Origin: Taxawa tesnikishii (nom. ined.)
Taxonomy: Eukaryota; Ascomycota; Dothideomycetes; Dothideales
Reading direction: 5' to 3'
DNA length: 64,000 nt
Assembly (NCBI GenBank): GCA_030247885.1
Contig: JAPDRO010000026.1
Coordinates: forward strand, 62,001 to 126,000
Within the stretch, counting starts at the first letter, position 1; each line of letters begins with the position of its first letter. Below are positions 13,265-24,853 of this stretch, piece after piece. The notes under the pieces are model-generated. The model did not search any database and was not told the DNA's origin. It was given only the letters and a program-made list of their open reading frames with translations. The position numbers and the translations under genes are program-made.

Positions 13265-16200
13265 TTACTCGCCCTTCAGCTTGTCCTGCTTGACTGTGTA
13301 AGCCATCTCCAGCAGATCTTGCTCCTCCTTCATGTGCGTGCTCTTCAGACCCGTCGCCACAGACGCGCTCGGGTTACGGCCCGCGTACAGGACGTGCCTG
13401 CGGTTGTGGTGCTCGGTCTCGTTGAGCAGGGTCTCAATCCTGGGCTGCGTGAAGCTCCAAGCACCAGCGTTAAGTGGCTCTTCCTGGCACCAGACAATGT
13501 TCTTCGCGTTCGGGTAGCTGTCGAGCTCTTCCTTGAGCTGCGCCCATGGGAAGGGGTTCAGCTGCTCGATACGGATGATGGCAGCGTCGGTGATCTTGTT
13601 CTGTTGACGGTACTTGTGCAGGACCATGAAGGCTTGGCCTGTGCAGAGGATCACACGCTGTACCTCCTCCTTGGGCTGCACCTGGAAATCCTCGCCCTCC
13701 TTGTGGAACTGTTCGGGGATGATCCACTGGAAGTGCGAGTCACCAGTAAAGTCCTCGATGGACGAGCGAGCAAGCGGGTGGCGGAGAAGGTTCTTGGAGA
13801 AGAACAGGATAAGAGCTGCAGAGATACGTTAGCTTCTCGTAAGTAGTGCAGTACAAGCTGAACTTACGCTTCCTGAACTGTCTGTTCATCTGCCGCCTCA
13901 AAACGTGGAAAGTGTTCGCTGGTGTGGTCAGGTAACAGATCTGCATGTTGCAGTCCTGGTGCTGGCGGTCAAGCTTGTCAGGAGACGGGAAGATGCGAGG
14001 ATCCTGTAACCACATCAGTATTCGTCCAAGTCTTTCCGTGTCTGTCGACCGGCTCAAGGGCTTACCTCGTTGCAAAGCTGAAGGAAACGCTCCATTCTGC
14101 CGGAACTGTGCTCTGGACCTTGACCGTCGTAACCGTGAGGCATGCTCATAACAAGACCAGATCTCTGCAGCCACTTCACTTCACCGGACGCAATAAACTG
14201 GTCGATAACAACCTGAGCATTATTGGCGAAGTCACCGAACTGGGCCTCCCACATGACAAGCGCAGATGGTGATGAGAGAGAATATCCGTATTCGAAGCCA
14301 AGAACGCCATACTCACTCAAACTGGAGTTGGAGATGACGAAGCTGCCCTGATCCTTGCTGAGGTGCTGCAGAGGAGTGTAGGTAGCCTCGCTTTCCTGAT
14401 CGTGAAGCACAGCGTGTCTTTGAGAGAAGGTACCACGCTCGACATCTTGACCGGAGACACGGACGTGGTGACCCTCCAAGCAGAGGGTTCCAAACGCCAA
14501 AGCCTCGCCGGTGCTCATGTCGATGTTCTTACCATCGGTAACAGTCTTGGTGCGGTTGGCCAAAATACGCTTGAGGTTGCGGTGGACGTTGAAGTCATCA
14601 GGTGGCGTTCCGATGGTGGTACCGACGTGCTTCAAGGTCTCGGCGTCGACAGCGGTGGGGAGGTGTGGCAGCACCTCGGTAGCGAGCTCCTTGGGGCTCT
14701 TGAACCCGTTCCACGCACTGGTCAACCACTCTTTGGAGTTTGGCTGGTAGTCCTTGCTGCGGGCGAAAGACTCCTCGAGCATACCCCAAACCCACTTTTT
14801 GTGCTCGTCAATGTCCTCTTTGGTGAAGGTCTTGCCCTCAATGAGCTGGTCAACATATTTGTCCAGGACCGGCTTTTGCTGACCGATCTTCTTGTACATG
14901 AGTGGCTGAGTGAAAGAGGGCTGGTCGGTTTCGTTGTGACCCTGCTTACGGTAGCAGACGATGTCAATGACGACGTCGCGCTTGAACTCGGCACGCCAGT
15001 CGGCAGCAACCTGACAAACGTAGTTCACGGCCTCGACATCATCAGCGTTCACGTGGAACACAGGGGCGTCGATGGACTTGGCGATATCCGAGCAGTACGG
15101 GGTGGAACGCGAGTAACGGGGGTCGGTAGTGAAACCAATCTGGTTGTTCACGATGATGTGGATAGTACCACCGGTCGAGTAGGCGGGGAGAGAGTGGAAG
15201 CCCATGGTCTCGTAGACGACACCCTGGCCGGCGAAGGCAGCATCACCGTGCAGCAGAACACCCATAGCAGAGTTGGCCTCCAACTCATCGTTGTTGTAGT
15301 GAAGAAGAGCTCTTGTCTTTCCAAGCACGACCGGATCCTCAGCCTCCAAGTGGGAGGGGTTGGCGACCAGCGAGAGCTGCACACGCTTACCAGAGGGCGT
15401 GGGACGTTCGAAGTTCATACCCAGGTGGTACTTGACATCACCGGATCCCTCATCCGTGGCCTCTTGGGAACCGCCAAATTCGCTAAAGATGGACTCATTT
15501 GGCTTGCGGACGACGTTGGAGAGCACGTTCAGACGACCACGGTGAGGCATACCAATGACAATGTCCTTCACGCCATAGTCAACGCTACGGTCAATAAGCG
15601 CCTTCATGCCAGGGATCAAAGACTCGCCTCCCTCCAACCCGAAACGCTTGTCGTTCGGGTATTTGGTTGCAAGGAAAGACTCGAAGCTGGAACCCCAGAT
15701 CAGACGATCCAGAATCCTCCTCTTCTCGTCGACAGAGTACTTGTATGGGGCTGGGACCTCGATACGCTCACGCAACCAGTCGCATTGTTCCCTGTCCGGG
15801 ATATGGATGTATTCGACACCGTAGCTTCCGCAGTAGAGCCTTTCGCAAGCATCGATAATCTCACGCAGTGTCATCTTCTGCCTGTTCTCTGTCCTGAAGC
15901 GGGGCAAGATACCGGGGCCAAGCTCGAATTCCTGTTGCATATCCGCGTCGGTGAATCCATAGTGGTCCAGCTTAAGTTCTGGTGGGTTGCTGTAACCGAA
16001 CTGGCTGGCTTCGTTGCGGATGCCAAGGGGGTCGATGCGGGCCTTGTGATGTCCTCTTGCCTGGTACGCGCGCACCAACAGTTGAATCTTCAAGTGGTTG
16101 GAAATGTTGGGGTCCTGTCCAGCTGCAGCAACGGCACCCGCCGCGAAACCAGGAGCAGCACCCTCGGGCGCTGGGACAATGGTAGGAGGAGGCTGAAAGG

Positions 16201-16607
16201 CCTGGGAAACGGGCATGCCGCCCTTCTCCATGTTGCGGAAGTAAACCTGCCATGAGATGTGCACAGAGGAAGGATCGCGCTTCCATTCCATGTACATTTC
16301 ATCGATATAGTTGGCGGTGTTGCCCTGGAGGAACGAGTCGTTTGGGTCCTGAATCAGCTATTAGCGGAACGGACGCTTTACCCGATCTTTGAAGGCGTTC
16401 TAAGCTCACCACACCCTTGTTTGTATCCTCAGCAGAGATGGCATAACTCCTCCGAGACACGTGCTGTGTAGCGAGCGCAAGCTCCCTTCTCTTCGAAACC
16501 AGGGATGATGTAGGTCGTTCTCTGACGATGGTGGAGAAGCTTGCTCGCGAGTAGGCACTGCCTCCAACGAGGCGTCTGCCACATTGCTGGAGGGTGGTCC
16601 GCAGCAT
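13265..16607 (-). CDS. KGD1: 2-oxoglutarate dehydrogenase E1, mitochondrial
   Basis: This is the thiamine-diphosphate E1 component of the 2-oxoglutarate dehydrogenase complex. It decarboxylates 2-oxoglutarate in the TCA cycle and passes the succinyl group to lipoyl-E2 in the mitochondrial matrix. Four exons (16607-16410, 16348-14066, 14003-13868, 13815-13265) join in frame to 1055 residues, the usual length. The start has an Arg/Ser-rich mitochondrial presequence. The mature part contains [14 protein letters not shown], the E1 core [11 protein letters not shown], the thiamine-diphosphate region with [13 protein letters not shown] and [12 protein letters not shown], the pyrimidine-binding domain ending near [16 protein letters not shown], and the C-terminal domain with [17 protein letters not shown]. 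Introns are 61, 62 and 52 bp with standard ends. Unlike many neighbours, this gene has no frame break. A long open frame on the opposite strand is only its shadow. Confidence 0.97.
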
Positions 16608-18638
16608 GATTAATGCTGCCTGTAAGGATCAAGATTAGGAGAGGAGAGTGGATGAAGGCCTCATTCGAGGAGGAGCTTGGGGATGGATGTATGGAGGCAA
16701 GATGATGGAAAGCTTCGGCAAACAACTTCGATCATTGCTCGGCTGACCGCACAGCTTGGTTGTGGCTTTCCCGTCTCCGCATCGCATCCATCACATCTGT
16801 CAAACTGCACCTTCGCAAGGTGTCATACTCTCGATTTGTTCTTCCTATGAGTACACAGCAATTAATCGCGGTGTGCCAGTGGAAAGGGGACCCATCGCAT
16901 CAAGCGCAAGGTTCCCCACAGGAACGAATCTGAGACTCTAGCTGTTGTTGTGTGAATCTGAAGACTTGCCCTTCCTTTCCAAGCATTCTGTCCACCTGCT
17001 TGCCCAGCTTCAGAAGCTCGTTGTCCAAACCGAAACTATATCCCTCACTATCCGTTTGTACCCGAAACTGAAACCCTATTCCATAGCTTTCTGTGATGCA
17101 TCTTGTAGATTTGCACTGAAAGAAGAGGCGTTCTCGCGTCGTTATGTCTACTCATGCATCTGCCAGTGAACAGGGCTGCTTGCAACCGTTTCCAACCGTT
17201 TCCTCTTCTGTCAAAGGTCTGTCAGAGGTTGTTGCCGTATATCAAGAAATGTAGGGCTGGTCTACCTCGCTACGATGTTGCCGAACCGCCTGAGCGATTT
17301 CGCCGAGTGTTTGAAGGATCCATGATCTTTCGTCTGTTGTCGGTGCTGCTAAGTGAGCCAGGACCGATTGCGACGACGTGAACGAGCAGTTTCACCGGCG
17401 TCCACGCAGAGTTGCAGTGCTGTAGCATCAACGAATGGAATGGACGTCCCGGGCGTGGTGTAGACCTGGCTTTCTTCATCCGGAGTTGATGAGGTGTTGC
17501 GTGCTCTGTGTGGTAGATGAATGGCCCCTCTTCCGCGGACGAGCATGTCAACCATTTGACGCAGTGCTCGACAGACAATGCCACTGGCGTTGCTGCGACC
17601 GTGGTAACCCTCGTGGTAACCCTCTGTGTCATTGGCGAATTGAGAGATTTCCATGTGCATAGCGGCGCTGGCGTTATCGGTGACGGCGCTCATTGGTGTG
17701 TCTGATCCCAAATCGTAGAGACTTCCTGGAAGGGATTGGACTTGGCGAAGAGAATAGATAGAACGGAAAGAGAACTTCATTGAAACGAATGTGCTGAAGG
17801 TTGACTTTTCCATACTGAAGTCTGACAGTGAAGACGAAATGAAATCAAGACCACCTCAAGTAAAGATTATAAACACTTGTAAGACAACACATAGAGCCAA
17901 TGGCGGGATGTGAAGCACAGCACACTATCTGGCAAGACTGTCGCCAGAACCACGCACTTGCGGATGCACTGCTATACGTTGCATTGTCACTGGATGACAG
18001 CATGACCTCCTCCAGTGCAGGCACTTTTCCACTAAAAACGTGAATGCTATGACTTATTTTTGAATGCGCAGCTCGATGAGTTGCTAGAATAGGTTGCAAC
18101 AAAAGGGTTGTATTTTCCAGTGATATACCGGGCCCACCGACACAGCATCTTGATTCCTTAAGCTGTCTCCGTCACAGCGAATGCTTTCCATCACGGGGTT
18201 CGCCTCGCCGCTCTCAGTGGCGTGGCTCAGCTTCGATACTGCTCTGCGCGAGATAGGAATGAGAGGTTTGATTTGAAGCACAAGCAAACGCCCAGTCATA
18301 GTCGGGAGTAAGACTTGTATAAACTCATCTGTTGTCTTTCTTGTTGGTTCAACGCAACAAAGTGCCGGCCCTCCTCTGTCAGGATACCGAAGAATGAACG
18401 AGAACACAGGAACGAGCCTGCGATGGGCCGGTCAATCGTACCAGCCTGGCGCTGGTCTTGGGAGGGATGCCTCTGCGGTGTGATCCTCATACGTTCTCCT
18501 GTGAGCTTTTGTAGGAGTGTTGTAGCTCTCAGCTTGCTCTGCGTTGATATGTGTGGCGCGAGGAGATGAATTTTGTATTTCTCAGCAACGGGACTGAGCG
18601 ACAACCCACGTGTTTGGATTAGACTCAGGTCTAATCGC
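16608..18638. other. Intergenic, 2 kb, upstream of KGD1
   Basis: The left part is the KGD1 promoter. No recognisable gene follows; one open minus-strand frame (17349-17813) is listed separately with low confidence. A short direct repeat of a GTGGTAACCCTC unit occurs near 17600-17625. I see nothing else. Confidence 0.45.
17349..17813 (-). CDS. Doubtful 154-codon open frame
   Basis: A single open frame starting with MEKSTFSTFVSMKFSF. It shows no signal peptide, membrane segment or known motif, and its GYHEGYHG segment comes only from a short direct DNA repeat. It could be a small species-specific gene or a chance frame in the 2 kb between KGD1 and the F-box-like gene. No splice sites or codon bias decide it. 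Confidence 0.15.
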   Translation of the reverse strand: MEKSTFSTFVSMKFSFRSIYSLRQVQSLPGSLYDLGSDTPMSAVTDNASAAMHMEISQFANDTEGYHEGYHGRSNASGIVCRALRQMVDMLVRGRGAIHLPHRARNTSSTPDEESQVYTTPGTSIPFVDATALQLCVDAGETARSRRRNRSWLT

Positions 18639-19436
18639 TCACTCCGCCTCGGTCTCATTTGGCGACGAGGGTAATCGCGATACAGGAAGGGAGGGATGAA
18701 GGACATCACCTTTGTTTGGCATAGCCATAAAGAGGCCCTTGAGCTCCTCCTTCAGCCTTTCAAACCCCTTCTCTCCACCCAAATGCCGTTTAGAATAGAT
18801 CTGGATATCTAGTTCGACACCAGCGACCTCCAGTCCCTTCAACGGTTGAAGCGATTTCCTCAGCTCTCTCGCGGGCAGTAAGAGCCAAAGCAGCTGGAGT
18901 CGCAAGTCCAGATTGAGTTTTGGTTTCCTCGGATTGGCCTCCATAGCGTCCGTGAGCCTCTTAACCGTCTCAGCCGCAATGCGCATATTCGCCTCCGTCG
19001 GCCTCGTGCAAGTAACGCGCAAGGTGAAATCATCCGCCAGTCTCAGGATGGGCGTAGCAAGCAGAGCCGCGACGTACTGGTCCATATACGCAAACTGTGA
19101 CCCTGGAACCACGCCCTGGAACCAGAATGTGAAGCCTCGCTGGCCGGTATACAGGATGGGCAGGGCTTCACGGTGGATCTGTCTGCAGGTGAGGAGGATA
19201 GATGGGTAGAGTGTGGCTGATGAGCGATAGCTAGTGCCGTCCGGGTTAGTGAATTCGGACTGAAGGGATAAGTGCGAGGGTGTCTTGTCGGCGTGGGTAA
19301 CTACCAAGCGTCCTGGAGCGAGGAGGAGAGAGCGGTAGATCTGGACGCGTAACTCCAAGGGCAATTGAAGTAGCTGGCAAGTGATACTGCGGGACACGCG
19401 CGCGGATTCAAGCTCGACGGCCATGACTGGACGCAA
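18639..19436 (-). CDS. F-box-like / 2EXR domain protein
   Basis: A single-exon protein of 265 residues (or 261 if the second ATG, giving MAVELESARV, is the true start). The segment LLQLPLELRVQIYRSLLL near residue 22 is the signature of the fungal 2EXR/F-box-like domain, followed by the usual ILLTCRQIHREALPILY element where members describe a structure reached by a short loop. Such proteins are abundant in Dothideomycetes and are presumed protein-interaction modules, some in ubiquitin ligases, but individual functions are mostly unknown. The C-terminal half is helical, with no membrane segment. The gene is divergent from the acyltransferase gene, which starts about 520 bp away. The frame is intact. 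Confidence 0.75.
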   Translation of the reverse strand: MRPVMAVELESARVSRSITCQLLQLPLELRVQIYRSLLLAPGRLVVTHADKTPSHLSLQSEFTNPDGTSYRSSATLYPSILLTCRQIHREALPILYTGQRGFTFWFQGVVPGSQFAYMDQYVAALLATPILRLADDFTLRVTCTRPTEANMRIAAETVKRLTDAMEANPRKPKLNLDLRLQLLWLLLPARELRKSLQPLKGLEVAGVELDIQIYSKRHLGGEKGFERLKEELKGLFMAMPNKGDVLHPSLPVSRLPSSPNETEAE

Positions 19437-19953
19437 CGGATCCAGGAGCTGGAGTAGTCAACCGGTAAAGGGTGGGCAAGGGGAGAGGGGGTTACGTGTC
19501 CGTGTCAGAGTTGCTTTTCTGCAAATGAGATGAACAGCTCGCAAGTGTTCCCCAATGCAGCAGCTCAATCGTCGTTTCAACCACGTGGAAGTGAGATAAT
19601 TGACATGCCAAGGAAAAAGTGTCAGGGTCTCTGCCTTGGAAAGTCGCACCACCCCGCCTCCATCATTCTTGGGCCATAGTTATATGCGGTACGTATTATG
19701 CGAAACTATTGACTCCCCATGCATACTACGAAAACCTGATATCCTGTGTTCACAACTACTGCCGCCCACCTCAGCCCACCCGAGCCTCTGACCCGAATTG
19801 CTACGCACCGCCACCCGAGGCAACGATCACCGTCGGTCGCATGCTTGCCTAGAAAGACACACTGACGTCGCCTATACGGCTTCACAGAGCTCCTTCCAGC
19901 ATCTTTCTCCAGCTTCACGGACACCTCTGACATCCAGCTCCACGCTTCCGGCC
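19437..19953. promoter_or_regulatory. Shared divergent promoter, F-box-like gene and acyltransferase
   Basis: About 517 bp separate two divergent genes, so both promoters must lie here. I see no clear TATA box or repeat. The acyltransferase ATG sits in a good context (GCCATGG). Confidence 0.5.
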
Positions 19954-22458
19954 ATGGCCATATCCTGGCTCGACATCACCTACGATGCCTTCCTCTGGAC
20001 CTTCTCGGTGCTGATTGACCTCTTCTTCCGCGAAGTGCACCCACGCAGTTCCTGGAAAGTGCCACGAAAAGGTCCCGTCCTGGTCGTGGCCGCCCCTCAT
20101 GCCAACCAATTCGTCGACCCGCTCATCCTCATGCGCGTTCTGCGCCATGATGCCCAACGCCGAGTCTGCTGGCTGATAGCCGAGAAATCGACTAAAAGAA
20201 AGTTCATCGGGTTTGGCGCGCGCATGACAGGATCCGTGCCCGTGGGACGAGCGCTGGATGCGAAGAAGCCCGCCGAAGGGAAGATATACCTGCCGGATCC
20301 AGAGGGTGATCCGACGCTAGTGAGAGGTGTGGGCACGAAATTCGATCATCCGGATTTCCAGGTCGGTGGGTTGTTGATTTTGCCGAGTGTGAAGAACGAG
20401 AGCGCGAATACAGAGATTAGGGAGATCTTGGGTCCGGAGGAGATCAGGGTCAAGAAACCGTTCAAAGGCGATGTTGCGTTGAGGCAGCTCACGGGTCAGG
20501 ATGTGTATGACAAGGAGGGGAATGTTTTGGATGGGCATGTAGAGAAGAGGGTCATGGATGGGTTTAAGGGAAGCAAGTTTAGTGTTGCGCCTAAGGTCGA
20601 TCAGACGGGCGTGTACGACGCTGTCTTCAAAAATTGCATGAAGGTGGTTGTATCGGCATCTTTCCGGAAGGCGGTAGCCATGACCGGACGGAGTTGCTCC
20701 CGTTGAAAGGTTCGTGTATATATTCTGCATCTCATGCGGCCACAACCACTGACAACCACAGCCGGTGTCGCTATTATGGCTCTTGGTGCTCTGGAAAAGG
20801 ATCCCGACTGCGGCGTCAAGATCGTCCCGTGTGGCATGAACTATTTCCACGCCCACAAGTTCCGTTCCCGGGCGGTGGTAGAGTTCGGCACGCCCGTCGA
20901 GATTCCCAAGGAAGTCGTAGAGATGTACAAGAGAGGAGAGCGTAGGGAAGCCATCGCCTGGGTTCTGGATACGGTATATCAAGCATTGGTAACGGTTACC
21001 GTGACCAGTCCAGATTACGACACGCTCATGGTATCTACGTTTTGTGTTCGGGCGATTCAAGATTGTGCGCTGACACTTGCCAGCTCATCCAAGCCGTCCG
21101 CCGCCTCTACAATCCTAAGGGCAAAAAGCTTCCCCTACCCATGATCGTAGAGTTAAACCGACGACTGGTAAAGGGCTACACGACCTACAAGGACGACCCC
21201 GTATCATCGAGCTGAAAAAGAATATCCTTGCCTACAACCGGCAGCTTTTCCAGCTCAACATCCGCGACCACCAACTTAGCTACGCCAAATTCTCCATCGG
21301 AAAAGTCATCTTCACCCTCTTGTACCGTCTGGGCAAACTGGCCGTTCTCAGCACAGCTGTGCTTCCCGGAACAGTGCTCTTCGCGCCCGTATTCATTGCT
21401 GGAAAGGTAATTTCGATTAAGAAGTCCCGCGAGGCCCTGGCCGCGTCGACCGTCAAGATACAGGGGCGCGACGTCATGGCAACGTGGAAGTTGCTGGTGA
21501 GCATGGCGCTCGCCCCGATCTTGTACACGTGGTACACATTCCTGTTCACGTACTGGACGTACCGCAACCGCGCGGGCGGACGAGTACCGGAGTGGGTTCC
21601 ACTGTGGGGCATCGTTCTCTTCGGCTACGTTTTCTTCCCCGCCATCTCGTTCGCCTCGCTCCGTTTCGGCGAGATCGGAATGGATATTGTCAAGAGTCTA
21701 CGCCCGCTGCTGCTGAGTTTGAATCCGCAGAGCAGCAACTCCCTCGTCAAGCTGAGGGAGCAGCGCGCGGTACTGGTCGAACAGGTCACCGATGTCATCA
21801 ACGAACTCGGTCCAGAGCTGTATCCGGACTTCAACCACCAACGCATCATCGGCGACCCCTTCCACCCGCTCTCCCCGGTCACTCTCGCCCAGGTACCCCC
21901 AGCAACCGCCGCCGCAGCGGTTCAAACATGCGCTCAGACCTTGATACTCTTTCCATGTCCTCGCCTTCCAGTCCCGAGTCCCCTCAATTCCGCCGCTCGC
22001 AGACCGCTGGCGCCGGCATCGGTGGTGGCTCAGGACACGGAAGCGACCAATTGCCGCGCAATGAGAGCTTCAAGAATCTCAGCGGGATCGGACTGTTTGC
22101 GAGTCGCCCGGCTACGCCGACGGGGAGGAGTCGGTCAAGGACGAACTCGCAAGGTGGGCTGGGATCTGGTGGGGTCAAGCCGATGACTGTCGGCGGTAGG
22201 GAGGGGCTGAGTAAGGATGGGATCGATCAATTGGGAGAGAAGATCCGGGGAGCCATGAGGGAGAGGGGACGTAGGAGGAAGAGTGGGAGTGACGGGGATG
22301 GTGGGTGGGATTTCACGGACGGGGCGGAGATGCCGGTTACGGATTTCGAGCCTGGGGGAGGCAAAGAAGGACATTTAGCTTGTTGGAGATTGAGGGTTGA
22401 TGTTGGAGTGTATGGGAGCGTTGAAGTCATGGATAACGAAGCTTTCGTGCTGGTTTAG
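19954..22458 (+). CDS. Glycerol-3-phosphate/dihydroxyacetone-phosphate acyltransferase
   Basis: This enzyme of the Sct1/Gpt2 family acylates glycerol-3-phosphate in the ER membrane, the first step of phospholipid and triacylglycerol synthesis. The start MAISWLDITYDAFLW is typical. Acyltransferase block I is AAPHANQFVDP (the HX4D type, here H-A-N-Q-F-V-D), and block III is IFPEGGSHDRTELLPLKAG. The C-terminal half has membrane segments (LLVSMALAPILYTWY; VPLWGIVLFGYVFF) and a Ser/Arg-rich cytosolic tail. Introns are 20710-20761 and 21031-21083. Three frame breaks close by one base each: the A run 20629-20633, the C run 21197-21200, and one of the C runs 21873-21876 or 21896-21900. With these the product is about 800 residues, normal for the family. 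The last 40 residues of the tail are less certain. Without correction the gene would be called as three or four fragments. Confidence 0.92.
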
Positions 22459-23183
22459 TTTGCCTTTACGAGAGCGGGCATGAGAAGAGGGGAGAGCGAT
22501 TAGATACCCAGTTACCTTCAACTTTCGCACAATCTTCGCACCTCTCTGCCTTGACACTCTTGGCTAGTGCCCTCCACTGCCGGGTCGGAGAAGCACACCC
22601 CTTTGGAGCAGATGCAGTCATGGCAGAAACATTTGAGCATGAGCGAGAGTCACTTACCGCCCTTGCTAGCGCGATTCCAAGGCAGATGAATACAGCCTCC
22701 ACGAGCGAGGTCCCCGCTCTACGCAATACGTGTGCTACGCATCCAAGACACAAGAAACGCGGTTGTGTCAAGTTTCATGGTGAGAGTCGAAGCGGCTCCG
22801 CCAAGCACGCGGGACAAGGTGCTCAGCCACGATGGGCGTCGTGCCGATGGTCTCATTGGCTCCGGCCCTCTCGCTTTCGAGTGGGTTTCGAGCTCCTCCT
22901 GCAAGTTCATCTCCTCGACACATCGCGGTTTGCGCTGCGCCTCGTTCAACCCCTCCCTGCACACTCAATTGCCCAGCATTGCCTGTGTTTGACCGGCGAA
23001 TTGCTTCGTTCCGTCGCAAGAACCCACAACCGCCAAGTAACGCCGGGCTCAAGGAGAGCTTCCTGTGTAGCTTAGCTTACAGCTCATTCCATCTGACCTT
23101 CGGCCCTTTGCAGCACGAAGCGTGTCGGATAATATATTCAACTATTTCCCGCAGTCAAGAACTGCCCTCGTCTCTTTTCCAAC
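22459..23183. other. Intergenic between acyltransferase and Ca2+ exchanger genes
   Basis: About 725 bp between two plus-strand genes, holding the first gene's 3' end and the exchanger's promoter and leader. Overlapping short frames on both strands show no protein features. Confidence 0.5.
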
Positions 23184-24853
23184 ATGATGAGTAAGTCCCG
23201 AGTTCCCCGTTCCATCCATCCATCCATCCATCAATCAACCCATCCATCCATCCATCCATCCACCCACCACCCGCACCGTTTCGATACAACCGTCCATCGA
23301 CAGCGCTGCGCTGCTCCCACGGCCAGCCACCGCCAAGCCACTCCCTCTGTCTCGTCACCGTCACTCGCGCACACCGCCAGACTGACAGGTACCACAGAAA
23401 GGATCCGCCACAAATTCCATCAAGAAGGCCGCGTCGGGCCCAAGGGCAGGACAACCATGCCTCGCGACATCGAAGGTCACCCGGACGAATCCACCTCCCT
23501 CCTGCCCAACGGGGCTCCTCGCGCCTAGGCAATCTCGCCAATCTGGGCCCCGCGCGCCCATCTCACCACTCCGACGATGAAAGAGCTTGGGTCAGGTATC
23601 CCATGCGCTTCTTGAGCACTACGTGGGCCGTTCTTGCCAGCAACTACGTTAATGTGCTGCTGGTGTTTGTGCCTGTAGGGATCATCTTGGGCGCCCTGGA
23701 CATGGACCCAACGGCTGTGTTTGTGGTGAACTTTTTGGCCATCATTCCGCTTGCGGCGCTGTTGAGCTTTGCGACGGAGGAATTGAGCGTCAAGCTAGGG
23801 CAGACGATCGGTGGGTTGATGAATGCGACGTTTGGCAATGCTGTTGAGTTGATCGTTCGTCTCCCGACCTGCCCCGTGTCTGCGCAGACGTCTGAGCGCT
23901 GCGCTGCGCTTGCGAGAGATGGGAAGGCAATGGCTGATGTGAGATAGGTCTCGATTGTGGCCCTCCGTCAGGGTGAAATCCGCATCGTGCAGAGCAGCAT
24001 GCTCGGCAGCATCCTGTCCAACATTCTGCTCGTGCTGGGCTGTTGCTTCATAGCAGGAGGCTTCCGACGGCAAGAACAGACATTCAACGAAACCGTCGCA
24101 TCGACCATGTCCTCGCTCATGGCCGTCGCATCCGCCTCCCTCATCATCCCGGCAACGCTCTACGCGGCGCTCGCCCGCTCCTCGGCCTCGTCCGACGACA
24201 ACATCCTCATCCTCTCGCACGGCACCGCCATCATCCTCCTGCTGCTCTACATCCTGTACCTCGTCTTCCAGCTCAAGACGCACGCGCGACTCTTCGACGA
24301 GGCCGAAGACACCAACGAGGGCGGCGAGCACAAAGAACCGGAAATCCTGACGCCCGTCCCGGCCGCCATTGCGCTCGTCATCGTGACTGTCATGGTCGCC
24401 GTCTGCGCCGAGTACCTAGTCGACAGCATCGACGCCATCGTGCAAACCGCGCACATTTCCAAAACCTTCATCGGTCTCGTGCTCCTCCCCATCGTGGGCA
24501 ACGCCGCCGAACACGTCACCGCCTGCGTCGTGGCGTACAAGAACAAGATGGACCTCGCCATGGGCGTTGCCATTGGCTCTTCGATGCAGATTGCGCTCTT
24601 CGTCACCCCGTTCCTGGTCATTCTGGGCTGGATCATCGGACAGCCGATGACGTTGCACTTCCAACTCTTTGAGACGGTGGTGTTTTTCCTCTCTGTGTTG
24701 GTGGTCAACTACCTCATCCAGGACGGAAAGAGCAACTACCTCGAGGGCTCCATGTGTTTGGGCATGTACATCATCATCGCCCTCGCCTTCTACGTGTACC
24801 CGGACGACGCGGGTGACCCGACTGGAGAGGCGCCCAAGTTGTTCGGATGGTAG
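23184..24853 (+). CDS. VCX1: Vacuolar Ca2+/H+ exchanger (CAX family)
   Basis: This is a CaCA-superfamily antiporter that moves Ca2+ into the vacuole in exchange for protons. Exon 1 is only 7 bp (ATGATGA), then a 198-bp intron (23191-23388) full of CATC repeats, exon 2 (23389-23854), a 93-bp intron (23855-23947) and exon 3. The joined start reads [17 protein letters not shown], followed by [12 protein letters not shown], a usual N-terminal motif of fungal Vcx1. Both alpha repeats are clear: [20 protein letters not shown] with [11 protein letters not shown], and [22 protein letters not shown] with [16 protein letters not shown]. About eleven hydrophobic segments and a short acidic loop ([16 protein letters not shown]) follow. 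The frame breaks at the G run 23511-23514; one more G joins LLPNG to [11 protein letters not shown] and gives 459 residues. If the first intron is not used, MPRDIEGH at 23458 is an alternative start. Confidence 0.9.
23211..23268. repeat. (CATC)n microsatellite inside intron 1 of the exchanger gene
   Basis: A tetramer tract of CATC, with slight interruption (CAATCAACC), fills the first third of the 198-bp intron. It begins about 20 bp after the donor site. Confidence 0.9.

Noticed and set aside
13040-13846. A 268-codon plus-strand frame
   Set aside because: Antisense of the last KGD1 exon; composition explained by the coding strand.
14363-16255. A 630-codon plus-strand open frame opposite KGD1
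   Set aside because: It is the antisense shadow of a highly biased, conserved coding exon. It has no motif of its own and stops at the same exon edges.
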